Origin: Diaporthe sp. PMI_573 | Lineage: Eukaryota; Ascomycota; Sordariomycetes; Diaporthales; Diaporthaceae | DNA length: 64,000 nucleotides | Direction: 5' to 3' | NCBI GenBank assembly: GCA_021399435.1 | Contig: JAJTUP010000017.1 | Coordinates: forward strand, 620,001-684,000 | Part shown: piece by piece, positions 1 to 11,300 of the stretch | Numbering within the stretch: the stretch's first letter is position 1 | How the letters are laid out: each line of letters opens with the position of its first letter | Program-made: the position numbers and the translations under genes | Notes under the pieces: generated by a model | What the model saw: the letters and a program-made list of their open reading frames with translations, nothing else | Told to the model about the DNA's origin: nothing | The model's database searches: none

Positions 1-785
1 GATTAGGAAGCGAGGCCAAGTGATAGTGGAGGATGGCAAGCGACAACTTTGAAGAGTGGCCACGATAAAGCACAACAGGAGTCAGCACTGCAGGCGGCAG
101 TAGCTCGTTTGGCGGCCTCCATTCTGTGCCAATTTCTGGCCTGGGGCAAATTCTGCCTGTCTGCCTGGCCGCAGGCTGAGCCCAATGCTCGAGGCTTGTG
201 ACTGCAAGGTAATATGCAACTATGGTATGCTGTGTGACCACACTGGGCGGGGTCCCTGAGAATCTTCAGGATCGTTCGGAATCGAAAAAGAGAGAACAAG
301 ACAAGGTTCCAAAGCAGAATGACTTGACCTTGGCGCAGTAGCATAATTTGATTATGGCTCAAACTGTTTTGCTTATAAGCCGAGGTCTAAATTAATCACA
401 TTTTGTAGATGAAAGGTGAAGCAGCGTTCAGTAACCAAGGACATGCTTCAGCATCTAAGGACACCGATTGAAAGTATGCAGCTATGAAGTGGGCACCTTG
501 CATGCTGCAGCTCCACGTTCGATTCTATTGGTGATAATCCGACGCAGTTTTAATCTCTTTGCCGCTGAGCGGGCTTCGGACCCCTCAGGTACTTGCTTGT
601 TGACTACGTAAGCTGATAAAGCTATACTGTCCCTGGACTATCTGCGTCCTGTTTCTCCTGACCAACTTACCGTGGCTTCTTCTCTACATGGAGTAAGCTC
701 AGTAGCCTCAATATATTCACAACCCGGCACTTCAATTTTCATCGGCTTAGAAAAGTCATCCATATCATTTCTGGATCAGCAGACC
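1..785. other. 5' flank with no convincing gene
   Basis: Only short open frames without family resemblance are visible, including a 119-codon minus-strand frame over 3-362 whose translation looks non-biological. The right end is the presumed promoter and leader of the HET gene that starts at 786. Confidence 0.5.
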
Positions 786-3344
786 ATGGATTATTTCCCC
801 AGACCAAAAGACGCTGTCCTCCCACCCATCCAACTGGAAATCGGGGATGTGGAAAAATATTGGTCCGAGGCAAGTTGGTCCGACTATGAAGCTGGGGTCC
901 ACTGGAGTTCCTTTCCCAATCGGAACGGATATACCCATGGTGAGTGGTGGGACGAAACATCACCGTGGGAAGACCAGGTCTGGACACAGGACTTCGTCTA
1001 CTGGCTTACGGAGATGCGTCATAGGCCAAAAGAGGAGCTCCGAGACTTGGCTATAGCGTGGTTGTACTTCGGTGTCCTGAGTGAAGTATCTCAGTGTCGA
1101 CTTCATCTCCCTAGGTTCTGGAGAATTACCGATGGCGGGCAAAAGATTCTGCGTATGACCTCGGAGGACATGCAAAACCTCTTTCACCTTTGGTGGATAA
1201 ACGGTCGATTCCTATCAGGCTCATTCCATGCCCGAGGAGACCTAAACAGCCTGACTCTGGAGGCCCATCCGGATATATCAGCCGAGGAACAGGCAGTCCT
1301 CACTGAACGGCCATGGAAGCATAAGTACGATCAACGTCCATTCGCCAAACTTGACTCTCAGGGTCGATGCATCTCGATGGAACGACTTGGAGAATGCTTG
1401 AAAAAATCCAAGCTTATTCTCCATCTATTTGTAAAGCAGAACCTCCTCGACTCGGAAACGGTTTTCGTCATCTGCAGCCTTTACGAGACGCTGGGCCGTA
1501 TGGCACGCTACGTCTTCCACGGAGAAACGATAGAGAAATACGAGGAACAGTACCGAGGTTGTCTGACGGAAACCGCCTGGGCCTCAGATGCAGGCTACTG
1601 TCAATACTTCCACGAATCCATCTCCACCCTCGGCTGGTGTCCTCGTACTGCCAATGCCTTTCGTCTGGACACGAGCAGGACTCTTGCATCTGATTATTTC
1701 GCAATTAACACGAAATCACCACAGAGCGACGAGGACCACTCTGCATGCACGATAGAGATGTGTTTGGCATATCAGCTCGATTGGGAGAATTACCCTAAGA
1801 TCCACTCAGATTCAGACAATTGCTCCTGCGATAACCTTCTGGTCGATCCTGAGATCACAGGTAGGGTACTTGCCGACGATGTCAGCTTCCCACTGGTTCA
1901 GGTTTCCTCGCGGGAGGATGGTGCACGTGATTCGGGGGAGGCAACAATCGAAATACTGGATTCGGCCTCAGAACACGCTTATGTTGCGATATCTCATGTG
2001 TGGTCTCATGGCCTCGGGAATCCCCAGGAGAACTCTCTCCCTGCTTGCCAACTGCTTCGAATTCAGAGTCTGGTAGACAAGCTTGGCAAGACTGCATTGG
2101 ATGAGCATCATGCCGACTCTTCAATGCCATTCTGGATGGACACTCTCTGCGTTCCACGAGAGCCCCAAGAGCTACGCAGGAAGGCTATCATGCGGATGAG
2201 GGAGACATATGAAAATGCCGAACATGTGCTTGTTATCGACAAAAACCTCTGTGCGTTGATGAGCTCCGACCTGACGGCCCTGGAAATCATATCTCATATG
2301 GCCAACTCAGTATGGACGACACGGTTATGGACCCTTCAGGAAGGCAGGCTTGCTAAAAGGCTGTGGTTTCAATTTAAGGATGAAGCACTAAATCTTAGGA
2401 AACTACTCGACGAAGCCGTGGCAGCTGCTTCCGAACGAGGCTTCCCCCTTGCAACATATTATGCCGACCCAACCGCCCCATTGCGACCCCTGTACACTGA
2501 ACTAGTCATATTCAGGGCAAGCATAGCACAACGCTACATACAAGATGCGGCTGAAAGTCGACCGCCAGATAGCCTGAATGAGGATGGAAATCTCTATCAT
2601 CAACTACAACTCATACAGGGGAGCCTACGCGGTCGCTCCACCAGTTGGGCGTCGGATGAAGCCATATGCTTGTGCAATCTCCTAGGCAAAGACCTTGCTC
2701 CGATCCTGGAATATGACACAGATCACCCCGAAGAACGTATGGGAGCGTTCTGGAAGCAATGGAGGGGTATATCTTCGGGCATAATCTTCAACTCCTTCCC
2801 GAGACTCACACAGGAGGGCCTTCGGTGGGCGCCAAAAACGGTTCTGCGACATAACCAAGAAGGCTGGCTTCTACATCCGAATGTGCGAAATGGCAAGGAA
2901 TTGGGTCAAGTTTCGGCCAATGGCGTTCTGGTGAAGATGGCGGGGTTGCGGCTTGGATTCACACAGCCATGGCTGAAAGCCCATCTGGCCGGGGGTCCAG
3001 GCTTAGGAGAGATGTTTGTCGTGATGGAAGCGGACCTGGACAACAACATATCAGGTTGGTACAATGTCTCGGTCAAGGAGCCGGTGCATACACAAGCGCC
3101 GGATTACGATCCTGATACCCACGGGTCATTTGCTATTATCGCAGGGTGGTCAAGTATGAGGGCTGTGAGTACGGCTGGGTGTCCAGCGCTGATTGTGTCG
3201 ATCCGAAGGACAATACCCGGCAGGAACTTCGTCACATCACTCTGTCACGTACATCTCGTGCGAGCCACAGATGAAGAAGGACTACTCTATCTGCAAGCCT
3301 ACGAGGCTCGTACAATTATCAACATGGCATACCTAGAGCAGTAA
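786..3344 (+). CDS. HET-domain (heterokaryon incompatibility) protein, ends at an in-frame stop
   Basis: Encodes 852 residues from the first in-frame ATG at 786; the open frame extends upstream to about 672 but only with non-ATG triplets. The HET domain (PF06985 type) lies at about residues 398-515: opening motif YVAISHVWSHGLG, central FWMDTLCVPRE, then WTTRLWTLQEG. The long N-terminal part (about 390 aa) and C-terminal half show no domain I can name, as is usual for fungal HET proteins. HET domains act as cell-death effector or signalling modules in non-self recognition between fungal strains; whether this copy functions is unknown. The frame ends at TAA 3342-3344, but the same frame continues immediately with coding-like sequence to 3638, so the protein is probably truncated relative to its ancestor. 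It is the first of three HET genes in 17 kb. Confidence 0.82.
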   Translation: MDYFPRPKDAVLPPIQLEIGDVEKYWSEASWSDYEAGVHWSSFPNRNGYTHGEWWDETSPWEDQVWTQDFVYWLTEMRHRPKEELRDLAIAWLYFGVLSEVSQCRLHLPRFWRITDGGQKILRMTSEDMQNLFHLWWINGRFLSGSFHARGDLNSLTLEAHPDISAEEQAVLTERPWKHKYDQRPFAKLDSQGRCISMERLGECLKKSKLILHLFVKQNLLDSETVFVICSLYETLGRMARYVFHGETIEKYEEQYRGCLTETAWASDAGYCQYFHESISTLGWCPRTANAFRLDTSRTLASDYFAINTKSPQSDEDHSACTIEMCLAYQLDWENYPKIHSDSDNCSCDNLLVDPEITGRVLADDVSFPLVQVSSREDGARDSGEATIEILDSASEHAYVAISHVWSHGLGNPQENSLPACQLLRIQSLVDKLGKTALDEHHADSSMPFWMDTLCVPREPQELRRKAIMRMRETYENAEHVLVIDKNLCALMSSDLTALEIISHMANSVWTTRLWTLQEGRLAKRLWFQFKDEALNLRKLLDEAVAAASERGFPLATYYADPTAPLRPLYTELVIFRASIAQRYIQDAAESRPPDSLNEDGNLYHQLQLIQGSLRGRSTSWASDEAICLCNLLGKDLAPILEYDTDHPEERMGAFWKQWRGISSGIIFNSFPRLTQEGLRWAPKTVLRHNQEGWLLHPNVRNGKELGQVSANGVLVKMAGLRLGFTQPWLKAHLAGGPGLGEMFVVMEADLDNNISGWYNVSVKEPVHTQAPDYDPDTHGSFAIIAGWSSMRAVSTAGCPALIVSIRRTIPGRNFVTSLCHVHLVRATDEEGLLYLQAYEARTIINMAYLEQ

Positions 3345-3638
3345 ATCGAAGATTGGAGGGCGCACGCGTGGATCACTGATGCGGTGGACATGGTTGGGGA
3401 GCGAGCACTGGCGATACCGGCTGTCAAGAGCATTTTTGAGTCGACTATGGGCCAGAACCCAGAGAATCCAATCGCTGAATGGTGGCGCGCCGCGAGCTCT
3501 GAGATGCGACAAGACTTCGAGCTCCGGCGTACCAGGGGAGATATCTACTGGTTCCGGGAGTATCATGTAAACCACTCTTTGAGGACAGTCAGCCCAGCCG
3601 TTGCTTTCCCTGATAATCAGGAATGGGTTGTAGATTAA
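3345..3638 (+). pseudogene. Orphaned C-terminal tail of the HET gene, beyond the stop
   Basis: In the same frame as the HET gene just upstream, with no intervening bases beyond the TAA. It reads 97 codons, contains WWRAASSEMRQDFEL and RGDIYWFREYH, and ends NQEWVVD, a tryptophan-valine-aspartate ending of the kind I associate with HET-family C-termini. The only plausible intron here (GTAAAT at 3341, CACTGAT branch, AG at 3400-3401; 61 nt) would shift out of this frame, so I prefer a nonsense codon (a CAA to TAA change would be enough). Readthrough or a base-call error remain possible. Confidence 0.6.
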
Positions 3639-3742
3639 GTCTATGTAATATACATACTCACGGCTATATCTATATGTAACTTTAACAGGGAAAGAAACTT
3701 GTTCTATAGTTATCGAAGGATGAATGTTCGAGGTAACGGTTG

Positions 3743-5192
3743 TTATACCTGGTGTTGAGTAGTGACGATGCAGTGTCCATGCGAGTTTGGTCCCAATCTG
3801 CTTTTCATAGCCTGCCTCCAAAACCTAAGATCCTTGTCTTTAGCCCTTAAAGATCCGGGACCAGGGAAGAAAACAGGTAAAAGAGATGTTCCCACAAGTG
3901 GATATCTCTTCTCAACTTCCATCAGGACTTGTGCCACACTTGTTCCACGCACTACATCCTGGTGTTGAATATGTATTCCTAACGCATTTGGCTTCCTAGT
4001 GGCCCCAGCGGCGGTAACATTTTGCACGCTTCCTATTAAACCAATGCCAACCAAATCTGAGCGACGCCATAAATTAGCATCGAGAGACTCGTGAATCGTT
4101 TGGAAGGATTTATTTGACCTACACCATGTGTTCTGCACAATTCCTGAAACCGTGATCAGTAAGACAACCCAAACCAATGCGAGAACAGGACACAAGACCC
4201 TTGTTAATGTTGTTTTTCGGGAAGTCCGAGTCCCACGGGCCAAGATTTCCAGGTCAAGGCCAACGCCTCTTTCTCCCAGTATCACAGAGGCATGACGACT
4301 GCCATTTCCGCGGGTCAAAGTTACAGTTGATCCACCTCCTTTCGGACAGGCCCATTTTTCCTCGGCCCATTGTGGTAGGGAAGCACCTGATAAAGCGAGC
4401 GAGTTACCGATAACGGTTACCAGAAACGTTATCCAGTCCTTTTGCAATACCAATGGTAACATAGATATTGCAATCTGAATCGAGATTGTGACGAAGCCTG
4501 ATGCCCAAACCCAGTCGATACAAGGGACACCATGGGTGCAGTCCGGAGGTGTTGCAATAATTTTGTAGACCGACACTCGTAGAGCTTCCCAGGGCTTAGC
4601 ATCTGTTACACCGACTTTGGTCTTTCGAACTGGTGACGGTGCTGGGTTTGGCGATTTTTGTGGCGGAACATTCCTGGGGGGTTGATGAACGAGCTCAGAT
4701 TTCATCTCCTTGTCGACACAGTCATCGAGATAGCTTGTAAGCTTGTTTATGAGCCATGATCTCGTCGTTCTGGAATGGCCAGTGACGGCGTCGACAACCA
4801 CGGTTTCCGCTGCGGCATCGGGCATAAGCATACCTCCTGCATTTTGTATATCAGCTGTTAGCCGCGAAGTCGCAGAGCCTCTCCGATAGGTAGAAAGAGA
4901 CCTCGTTACCTCCTATGGTTGCCCTCAGAGCATTGAACGCATAAGCTGCCCAACCGAATGAAAAGGCAACAGGGGTGATAGCCCGCCCAGATAGTTGCGC
5001 AATGGCCCCTTGGATAATATCGGGTCCGAGAAGCATCAGGACCGACAAGATATCTCCCGGGTTCTGCCACTGTTGCGCAAGATAGTCTAGTGAGCTTGCA
5101 TCCTGAGTATCACTATTTCCGCGACCGAATATAGACGAGAAATGACCATGACCTCCACCTAGATGCAGCGATGTCACTCTTGTTGGGGGCAT
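3743..5192 (-). CDS. Uncharacterised multi-pass membrane protein, paralog 1
   Basis: Two exons: 5192-4910 and 4836-3743, with a 73-nt intron (donor GTAACG, branch GCTAAC, acceptor CAG) in phase 1. The product is 458 aa. Hydrophobic segments at about residues 50-70, 74-94, 205-225, 232-250 and 308-328 suggest about five membrane spans. A proline-rich linker (about 145-165) follows the second span, and motifs TLTRGNGSR and WAEEKW lie in the central loop. The C-terminus carries the segment RYPLVGTSLLPVFF. Its closest relative in the window is the gene at 6358-7658, which shares the exon structure, LLGPDII, TLTRGNGSR and the RYP(L/M)VG(T/S)SL(L/I)PVFF tail. I do not recognise a named family; both copies sit between HET genes. 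The ATG at 5192 is the first in frame. Confidence 0.72.
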
Positions 5193-6357
5193 TTTCTTTC
5201 GTGATCACGGCTAGCAATATGTGGTGATTTAAAGAGAGACAAGAACTCTCAAACTGCGCACGAACTTGTGCCCTTAATATTGATATCAATTCAAATTGCA
5301 AGGAAATGGACCGAGTTTTTCGTCTCTCTGAATGGGCGAGAGGTCATCATACCATTTATATGTATAATTCTGCCCATTCAAGGCTTTCACGGTTTCTGTC
5401 TAGCCACCCTTCGTTGGACCTCAGATACCTTCACATTTCTATTTTCTGATTGTCGTCCAAGCCGGGCATACCAGTGCCTCACTTCTTGTGTTACAATGTT
5501 TGAGTATGTATATAATTGCACGATTCTGGTTATTCGCGACTTTAATCCGATTCAATGAGATTGGAGATCGATATCTGCCAACTCCGGAAGAAGCCGCTGC
5601 AGGTCCTTGTAGATACATGGTGGTCTCGGCTCAGCTCAGCCACCACAAGGAGCAGTAAAGTGGCTTCAGGCTTACTTTGGCCAAACTCCATCGCGAAAAC
5701 AGGGCGCTTGGGCGCTTGGGTGCGTTCCTGATAGTGCGATCAGTCAGGCTGACATGTGCGCCCTAGACCTGCAGGATGCAGCCTCAACAATGCCGACGAA
5801 TTGCTTTCGCAAAATTGCTTTCGCAAAGTACATCCTTGCTATGATCAAGCGTTGGCTGCAGGTCCAAGAGTGGGCCAGTAGTAGGCTGTGTGGGGATGTT
5901 GGTGCTTAATCCCGGTGTTGATCAGCAGCGTTCGCCTTTTTTCCCCCACTGGCAGGGGCAGTGCTACCAGAGTCCTGATGCCGGAGTGACCTAGGCAGCC
6001 ACAAAACAGGGAGGGTTATACACCAAGGACGATAGGTCAAGCGAGCCACGGTCAGGATGGTCAAAAGTGTCACAGAATGACAAATGAGCCAGACACTCCC
6101 GTGTGACCCAAGGCACTGATGAGTCAGGATTCTAAGGTCTTACTCATCGTAGAAGAAATTATTTAGGAAGACTAGCCGAGGGAAAGTATGGACATGTTCT
6201 GTACCACCTTGAACTACTCTTAGCCAATTTCATCCACACTAGTTTGGTTTATTGGAAGTCTGTTTCGTTCTCTCCTTCGTGAATCTATGAGATAATTAAT
6301 ATGGACAATGAAGGACTTGAAAGTACAAGTCGGCTGAGCTACATGAAATCGTGCCGA
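5193..6357. other. Gap between the two membrane-protein paralogs
   Basis: No supported gene. Contains the presumed promoter of the downstream minus-strand paralog and the 3' flank of the other. Two small tandem duplications stand out: a 14-bp unit at 5801-5828 and GGGCGCTT twice near 5703. Confidence 0.5.
5801..5828. repeat. 14-bp tandem duplication
   Basis: TTGCTTTCGCAAAA is followed directly by TTGCTTTCGCAAAG. Each unit contains the near-palindrome CTTTCGCAAA. No function is implied; it may be simple slippage. Confidence 0.7.
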
Positions 6358-7658
6358 TTAATCTACCTTGATCGCGAGTTTTGATAGTCCTTGCGACTCG
6401 CGTATATCCTCAGCTTTGGCCCAGAAGTCCCGCTCCTCAGGCTTGATTCGTAAACCACCGTGGAAAAACACCGGAATCAAGGACGAGCCGACCATTGGAT
6501 ATCGTTCTTCCGTTTTTTGCAATACCTTCGATACTGTAACGTCGGCGATAGTATCAATCTGATTCAGGTGAATTCCGAGAGCGCTCGGGTCCCGGGGCAG
6601 CGCGGCGGCGGCAAGATTATGAATCATACCGATTAACCCAACAGCAAGAATATCTGACGAGACATTAGCAAGCATAAGTTTCTACTCCAGGCCGCAATGA
6701 GTTTGGTGGAGTACTGACACCAGGAATTCGCCTCGAGGCCCGCGACACACACCAAAAGCATTAACCAAAGAAGTGCCATTACAGACACGACGGCTCTGTT
6801 GTAGGCCGGCGATTTGGTCGTCCAGGTCTTCCCCGCAAGCATTTCGAAGTCCAGGCCATGATTTCCGCCCAGTATCACCACCACACCTCGACTTCCGTTG
6901 CCCCGGGTCAGGCTCACAGTCCAGCCGCCAGTGGTCGGAGCGGCCCATTTCTCCTCGCGCCATTGGCGAAGAGAACCCTGGATGAATGCGAGGGTGGTGC
7001 CCGAAGTGGTAATCAATATGGGCGCCCAATCGCGATAGATAATGGCGGGGATGGCGGAAATGGCCACCTGGATTAGGATGACGGCGAAACCGCTGTACCA
7101 GACCCAGTCTCGTGCTGGCACACCAGCCTTGCGCTTGCTATCGACCTGGAACACAGACACCCGGAGGGCCTCGTATCTTGGAGAACTCTTGTCTACTCTA
7201 GGTGCTGTCTGTGCCTGCTCGAAGTCGCGCAGGAGCCTTCCGATAACCCATGAGTGATTGTCCCTAACATGGCCGCTCTTGGCACCGACGACCGTGACAG
7301 GGTAGTCTGGCCGAGGCATGATTGAACCCTCTTTGTTACTCCGTTAACATACTGGACTCTGTTTTATAGAAGGATGATAAGTAGTCTTCAGCGTACCTCC
7401 GAATGTTGCAACAAGAGCATTGACGGCGTATGCCACCCATCCGTAAGAGAACACTACAGGGGTGACATAGTCCCCAGACAGTTGGGCTAAAGCCCATCCG
7501 ATGACGTCCGGGCCGAGGATAAGCAGTAGTGACAATACATCACTAGGATTGCTCCATTGGGTTCGGAACTCCGTACTCGTGTCCCGGCCAAGGTTCAGGT
7601 GCTTCGGAGAGTCATTGAGTGATAGCAAGGAGCGTAGCATATGAGTAACAGGAGACAT
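6358..7658 (-). CDS. Uncharacterised multi-pass membrane protein, paralog 2 (frameshifted)
   Basis: Paralog of the gene at 3743-5192. Exon 1 is 7658-7397 (starting at an ATG, MSPVTHML), then a 66-nt intron (donor GTACGC, acceptor AAG), then exon 2 from 7330. Shared features: LLILGPDVIG in exon 1, the intron at the same codon, SLTRGNGSRG and WREEKWAAP in the loop, ANSWCQ after the last strong helix, and RYPMVGSSLIPVFFHGG near the end. The open frame of exon 2 stops being homologous near 6680 and homology resumes in another frame at 6675, needing one extra base (or two fewer) around 6676-6682. An intron there would have to be only 32 nt, shorter than any other here, so a frameshift mutation or assembly indel is more likely. 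The intact ancestor would have been about 430 aa. Confidence 0.62.
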
Positions 7659-8321
7659 ACTTCTTGATCCACTGTTTGATGAAGCTAGAATATGGATTAT
7701 CGATGGGTTATGGGCCGAGCAAGGGTAAGAGACCGCGGGAAATTGTAGGTGGGATGAAAGGAAGGAGGGCATGCTTCCACGGCGAGACACACGGTGGTAC
7801 TGAAATACTAGAGGCTCGGGGAAGGAGCCGGAGGCCTTGGTTGAAAGTGTCGGAGAATTGGGCAAAATTTGGAATCCATCAAACGGGAAAGGAACCAGAC
7901 CCTTGGAGAAGGCATCAGCTTGTGGAAATGTTGTCAGCTAGTGCCGGTCACGGCAGCGGCCGACCCGCCTGCAGCCACTCACGAACAGAGCTACAGTTTT
8001 CTGACTCTCGTGAGAATGACACAACAAAGCGGACTGCAGAATTTTTCAACATGTAAACATGTAAGGCGAACCACATCCATTTCATATAATATGTCAGATT
8101 GCTGTTGCCTGCCCTGGTCATCCAGAAACATAGATGAGACACAGTAGTGGCTGTGCCTATCCATATTACATTGGATGGAGGGCACCTTGACCTGGCACCC
8201 TCACCTGGCACCCTTGCCGGAGCCATCCTGCCATGGGAGTCTGATTCTCTCTCCACATGAACAGCTTCTCTGGTCTGTCTCGATTTGTATGTCCACGCAA
8301 AGCACCATTGCACTGTCACTC
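7659..8321. other. Gap upstream of membrane paralog 2
   Basis: No supported gene. It lies between the start of the minus-strand membrane gene and the stop of the minus-strand HET-ankyrin gene, so it must hold the promoter of the first and the 3' end of the second. Short frames here lack family signals. Confidence 0.45.
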
Positions 8322-11300
8322 CTATCGGCGCAACCGCTGAAAAAGGCCCTTCTCATGGCGACTCAGAAATTGGGCTGTGGTGTCATAACCAGCCTGCAGC
8401 GCTGTACGACGAGGAGTATCGCCACCCTTATTCTTCATGTCGGCAGACGCGCCTCCTTCGATAAGCTTCATGACGATTGCTTCCCAACCGGATCTCGCGG
8501 CGTAATGTAACGCCGTCTCGCCGGAACCGTCCCTCGCGTTTGGGTCTGCGCGACGGCGGAGAAGCTCCTCCACCGTCTTGAGGAAACGAGGGTCAAGGGA
8601 CTCATCCGTATCACCATGGCCGGTCTTGAGGAACTTCATGACTTTAACGGAACCGGTGCCTTGAACTGCAAAGTGTAAAGCCGTCCTTCTGTGCTCAGCT
8701 TCGTCATCTATTGCTGCGCCTTTGTCCAGAAGTTTCCCCACTATCTTGTCGTGTCCTGCATAAGCCGCTGTATGGAGAGGGGCTAGCCCGTCAAGGTTTC
8801 TGGAGTCAACGCATGCGTCGGCAGCAAGGAGCATGTCGATCACAACCTCGTGTCCCTCTTCGGCCGCAAGGTGTAAGGCTGTGACGCAGCGAATTCCCGA
8901 GGATCTAAGCCGCAGACCTGTTATGCCTTTGAGGTCCTCCGCAACCGTAGCGTTCACATCTGCGTGCTTGTCGAGGATGATCCTAACGAGTTCGTGATGA
9001 CCCCATCTTGCTGCGAGATGCAAGGGCGTCTGCCCGTTGATCTTTGCGTCAAGATTGGCACCACGCCGGACCAGCTTCGTAAACATCTCGGCACGCCCCT
9101 TTACCGCGGCCATATACAGAGCCCCAAGGGCATTCGAACGTCTGTCAACCGAAGGGTGTTTGCTCAATAGCATGTCGAAGACGGCGTCATGACCTTCCTG
9201 CACAGCATATGCAAGGGCCGAGAATTTATCAGCGGACTCCATGTATATGGATGCGTGTTCGTCAATAAGCTTCTCAACGACTTCTCTGTGCCCAAACATG
9301 GCCGCAAAGTGCAGGGCCGTGTATCCTAATCCGGTTTGAATGTTCAAATTTGCACCTTGCTGTGTAAGTGATGATACAGTCCTTGGGCAACCACTGATAG
9401 CAGCGAGATGCAGCGCCGTGAACCTTCTTGCAAATAGGTCCCCATCAACCTCATCGTCCACGTTGGCGGCGTTTTCGATGAGTATCCAAGCTGTCTTGCT
9501 ATGCCCGTTGCGGGCGGCGAGATGTAGTGGTGTGCATTCGCCGACTACCTCGGAATGGCTCCCGGAATGGTCGAATACCACTGGAACACGCAGCTTGTGA
9601 TTGTCGATAGTCTCTCCAACGAAGGCGCCCCTCCCAACGAGGATGCTCACAGCTCTGTAATAGCCCCTTTCAGCTGCCTTGTGTAGTATGTGGGCTCGAA
9701 TAGTCTCTTCGCTGATGCCAGCGCCCTTGTCGGAGTCGAGCATTAGTCTGGTCGCCTTTCGACGTCCGTCGATAACCAACAAATGCAGCAAAGTCCAGCT
9801 GACTTCGCTCATTTTTTCCATGACCCTCGCCGTGTTCAGTCTAATATCAGCGAAATGCAATGGTGTCCAGCCGTTCATGTCCTTGGCGTGTTGACTAGCC
9901 TTGCTGCGCTTCAACAGCCTCAGCACTTCTTTATCTCCATTCATTTCCGCAAAATGTAGCGGAGTCCAGCTGACTCTGTCATCTTTGGCGTCGACAGAAC
10001 CCTTGTGGGTAAGGAGGAACCTCACTATTTTTGCGTGACCGTTGTCTGCCGCACAATGGAGTGGCGTCCAACCGAACAACTCATCTACTGCCTCAATTTC
10101 AGCTCCCTTCTCGAGAAGATACTCAAGAATGGCTTGGTGCCCACTCATCGCAGCGTAGTGGAGTGGTGTTAATCCATTTCTGCCCCTTGTCTTGACGTCG
10201 ATCTCGGCGCATAAGCGGTACACCACATCTTTGAATCCCATGTCGGCTGCTACATGTAGCGCGGAATTGCCAACCATATCTTTAGCCGTTGCCCTGCTAC
10301 CATTCTCTAGCAAAGCCTCAACGGTTTTCAGGGAACCGCCCCATGCTGCACGGTGCAGAGGTGTTTGGCCAGCGCCGTCAGGGCAGTTGGGATCTGTGCC
10401 ACTTTCAAGTAGCGTCACGACGATTCTGTGGTGACCCCGCTCAGCGGCTAGGTGGATAGGACGTCGCCCCAGCATATCTGGTTGATCACGAGGGATCGGC
10501 TCACTCCCAGCCTTTGCAAAGCTCCAGTAACCTACCCAAGCAGCATGGTGACATATAGTCCAGCCTCCTTCAAGCGATACGTGAGGTTGATGATCCAGCC
10601 GAGGTTGAATGTAACCGTCTGTCGCGGTCTGGTGTTGAGTAATGACGTCCCATGCATTCTCGTGCTTGCTCAGCCGCTGGCAGCCTCGAGTGTCACCAAT
10701 AGTTACGGCCATATCCCTGACTTTTCCACCATACTTCAGTGCCGTGTGGAATCTTATTGAACCCACAAACTGGCACTTGAAAGCTGACAGTTTTGAACCG
10801 CATCGAAATACCTCCACAAGCAGGGCTCTTTTGACACTGGGCTCTTTCACATTCACCTCTGACGGCACGACCAGGAGGACATGCTTCTCTCTACTCTCCA
10901 TCAGCACATAACGAAGCCTTGCTTCAATGAGTGGATGAGAGATATCCCAAACGCAGTCCTGGAGCCGCACATAATGCGGAGGTACCACCTTCCATTTGCC
11001 CATCACTTCGCCTGAATCATTTATTGTGAGTTCAGGCTGTGTCGAAGATTGCGGAAGTTGGAAGAGATTTGTCGGGAACCAACTGAAACCGTCGGACATT
11101 GTGGCAGATGTATGGAAGAGATGCCCGTGTGATATTTTCCCAATCCTGCGCAATATCCTTTGAAATATGTCACGTTGAAAGGTCTCCCCACTATCCGATT
11201 GTAGTATATCGATACCTGCCAGAAGACTAGCAATGATGGCTCGGTCTGAAGGCCAAGAGGTGAATCTAGGGCCCAATGTGCGAAGAAGGTCTTCGATGCC

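Noticed and set aside
3341..3401. 61-nt GTAAAT...CTGAT...AG intron that would remove the HET stop codon
   Set aside because: It would move into a frame without HET-like sequence, whereas the unspliced frame continues with a convincing C-terminus.
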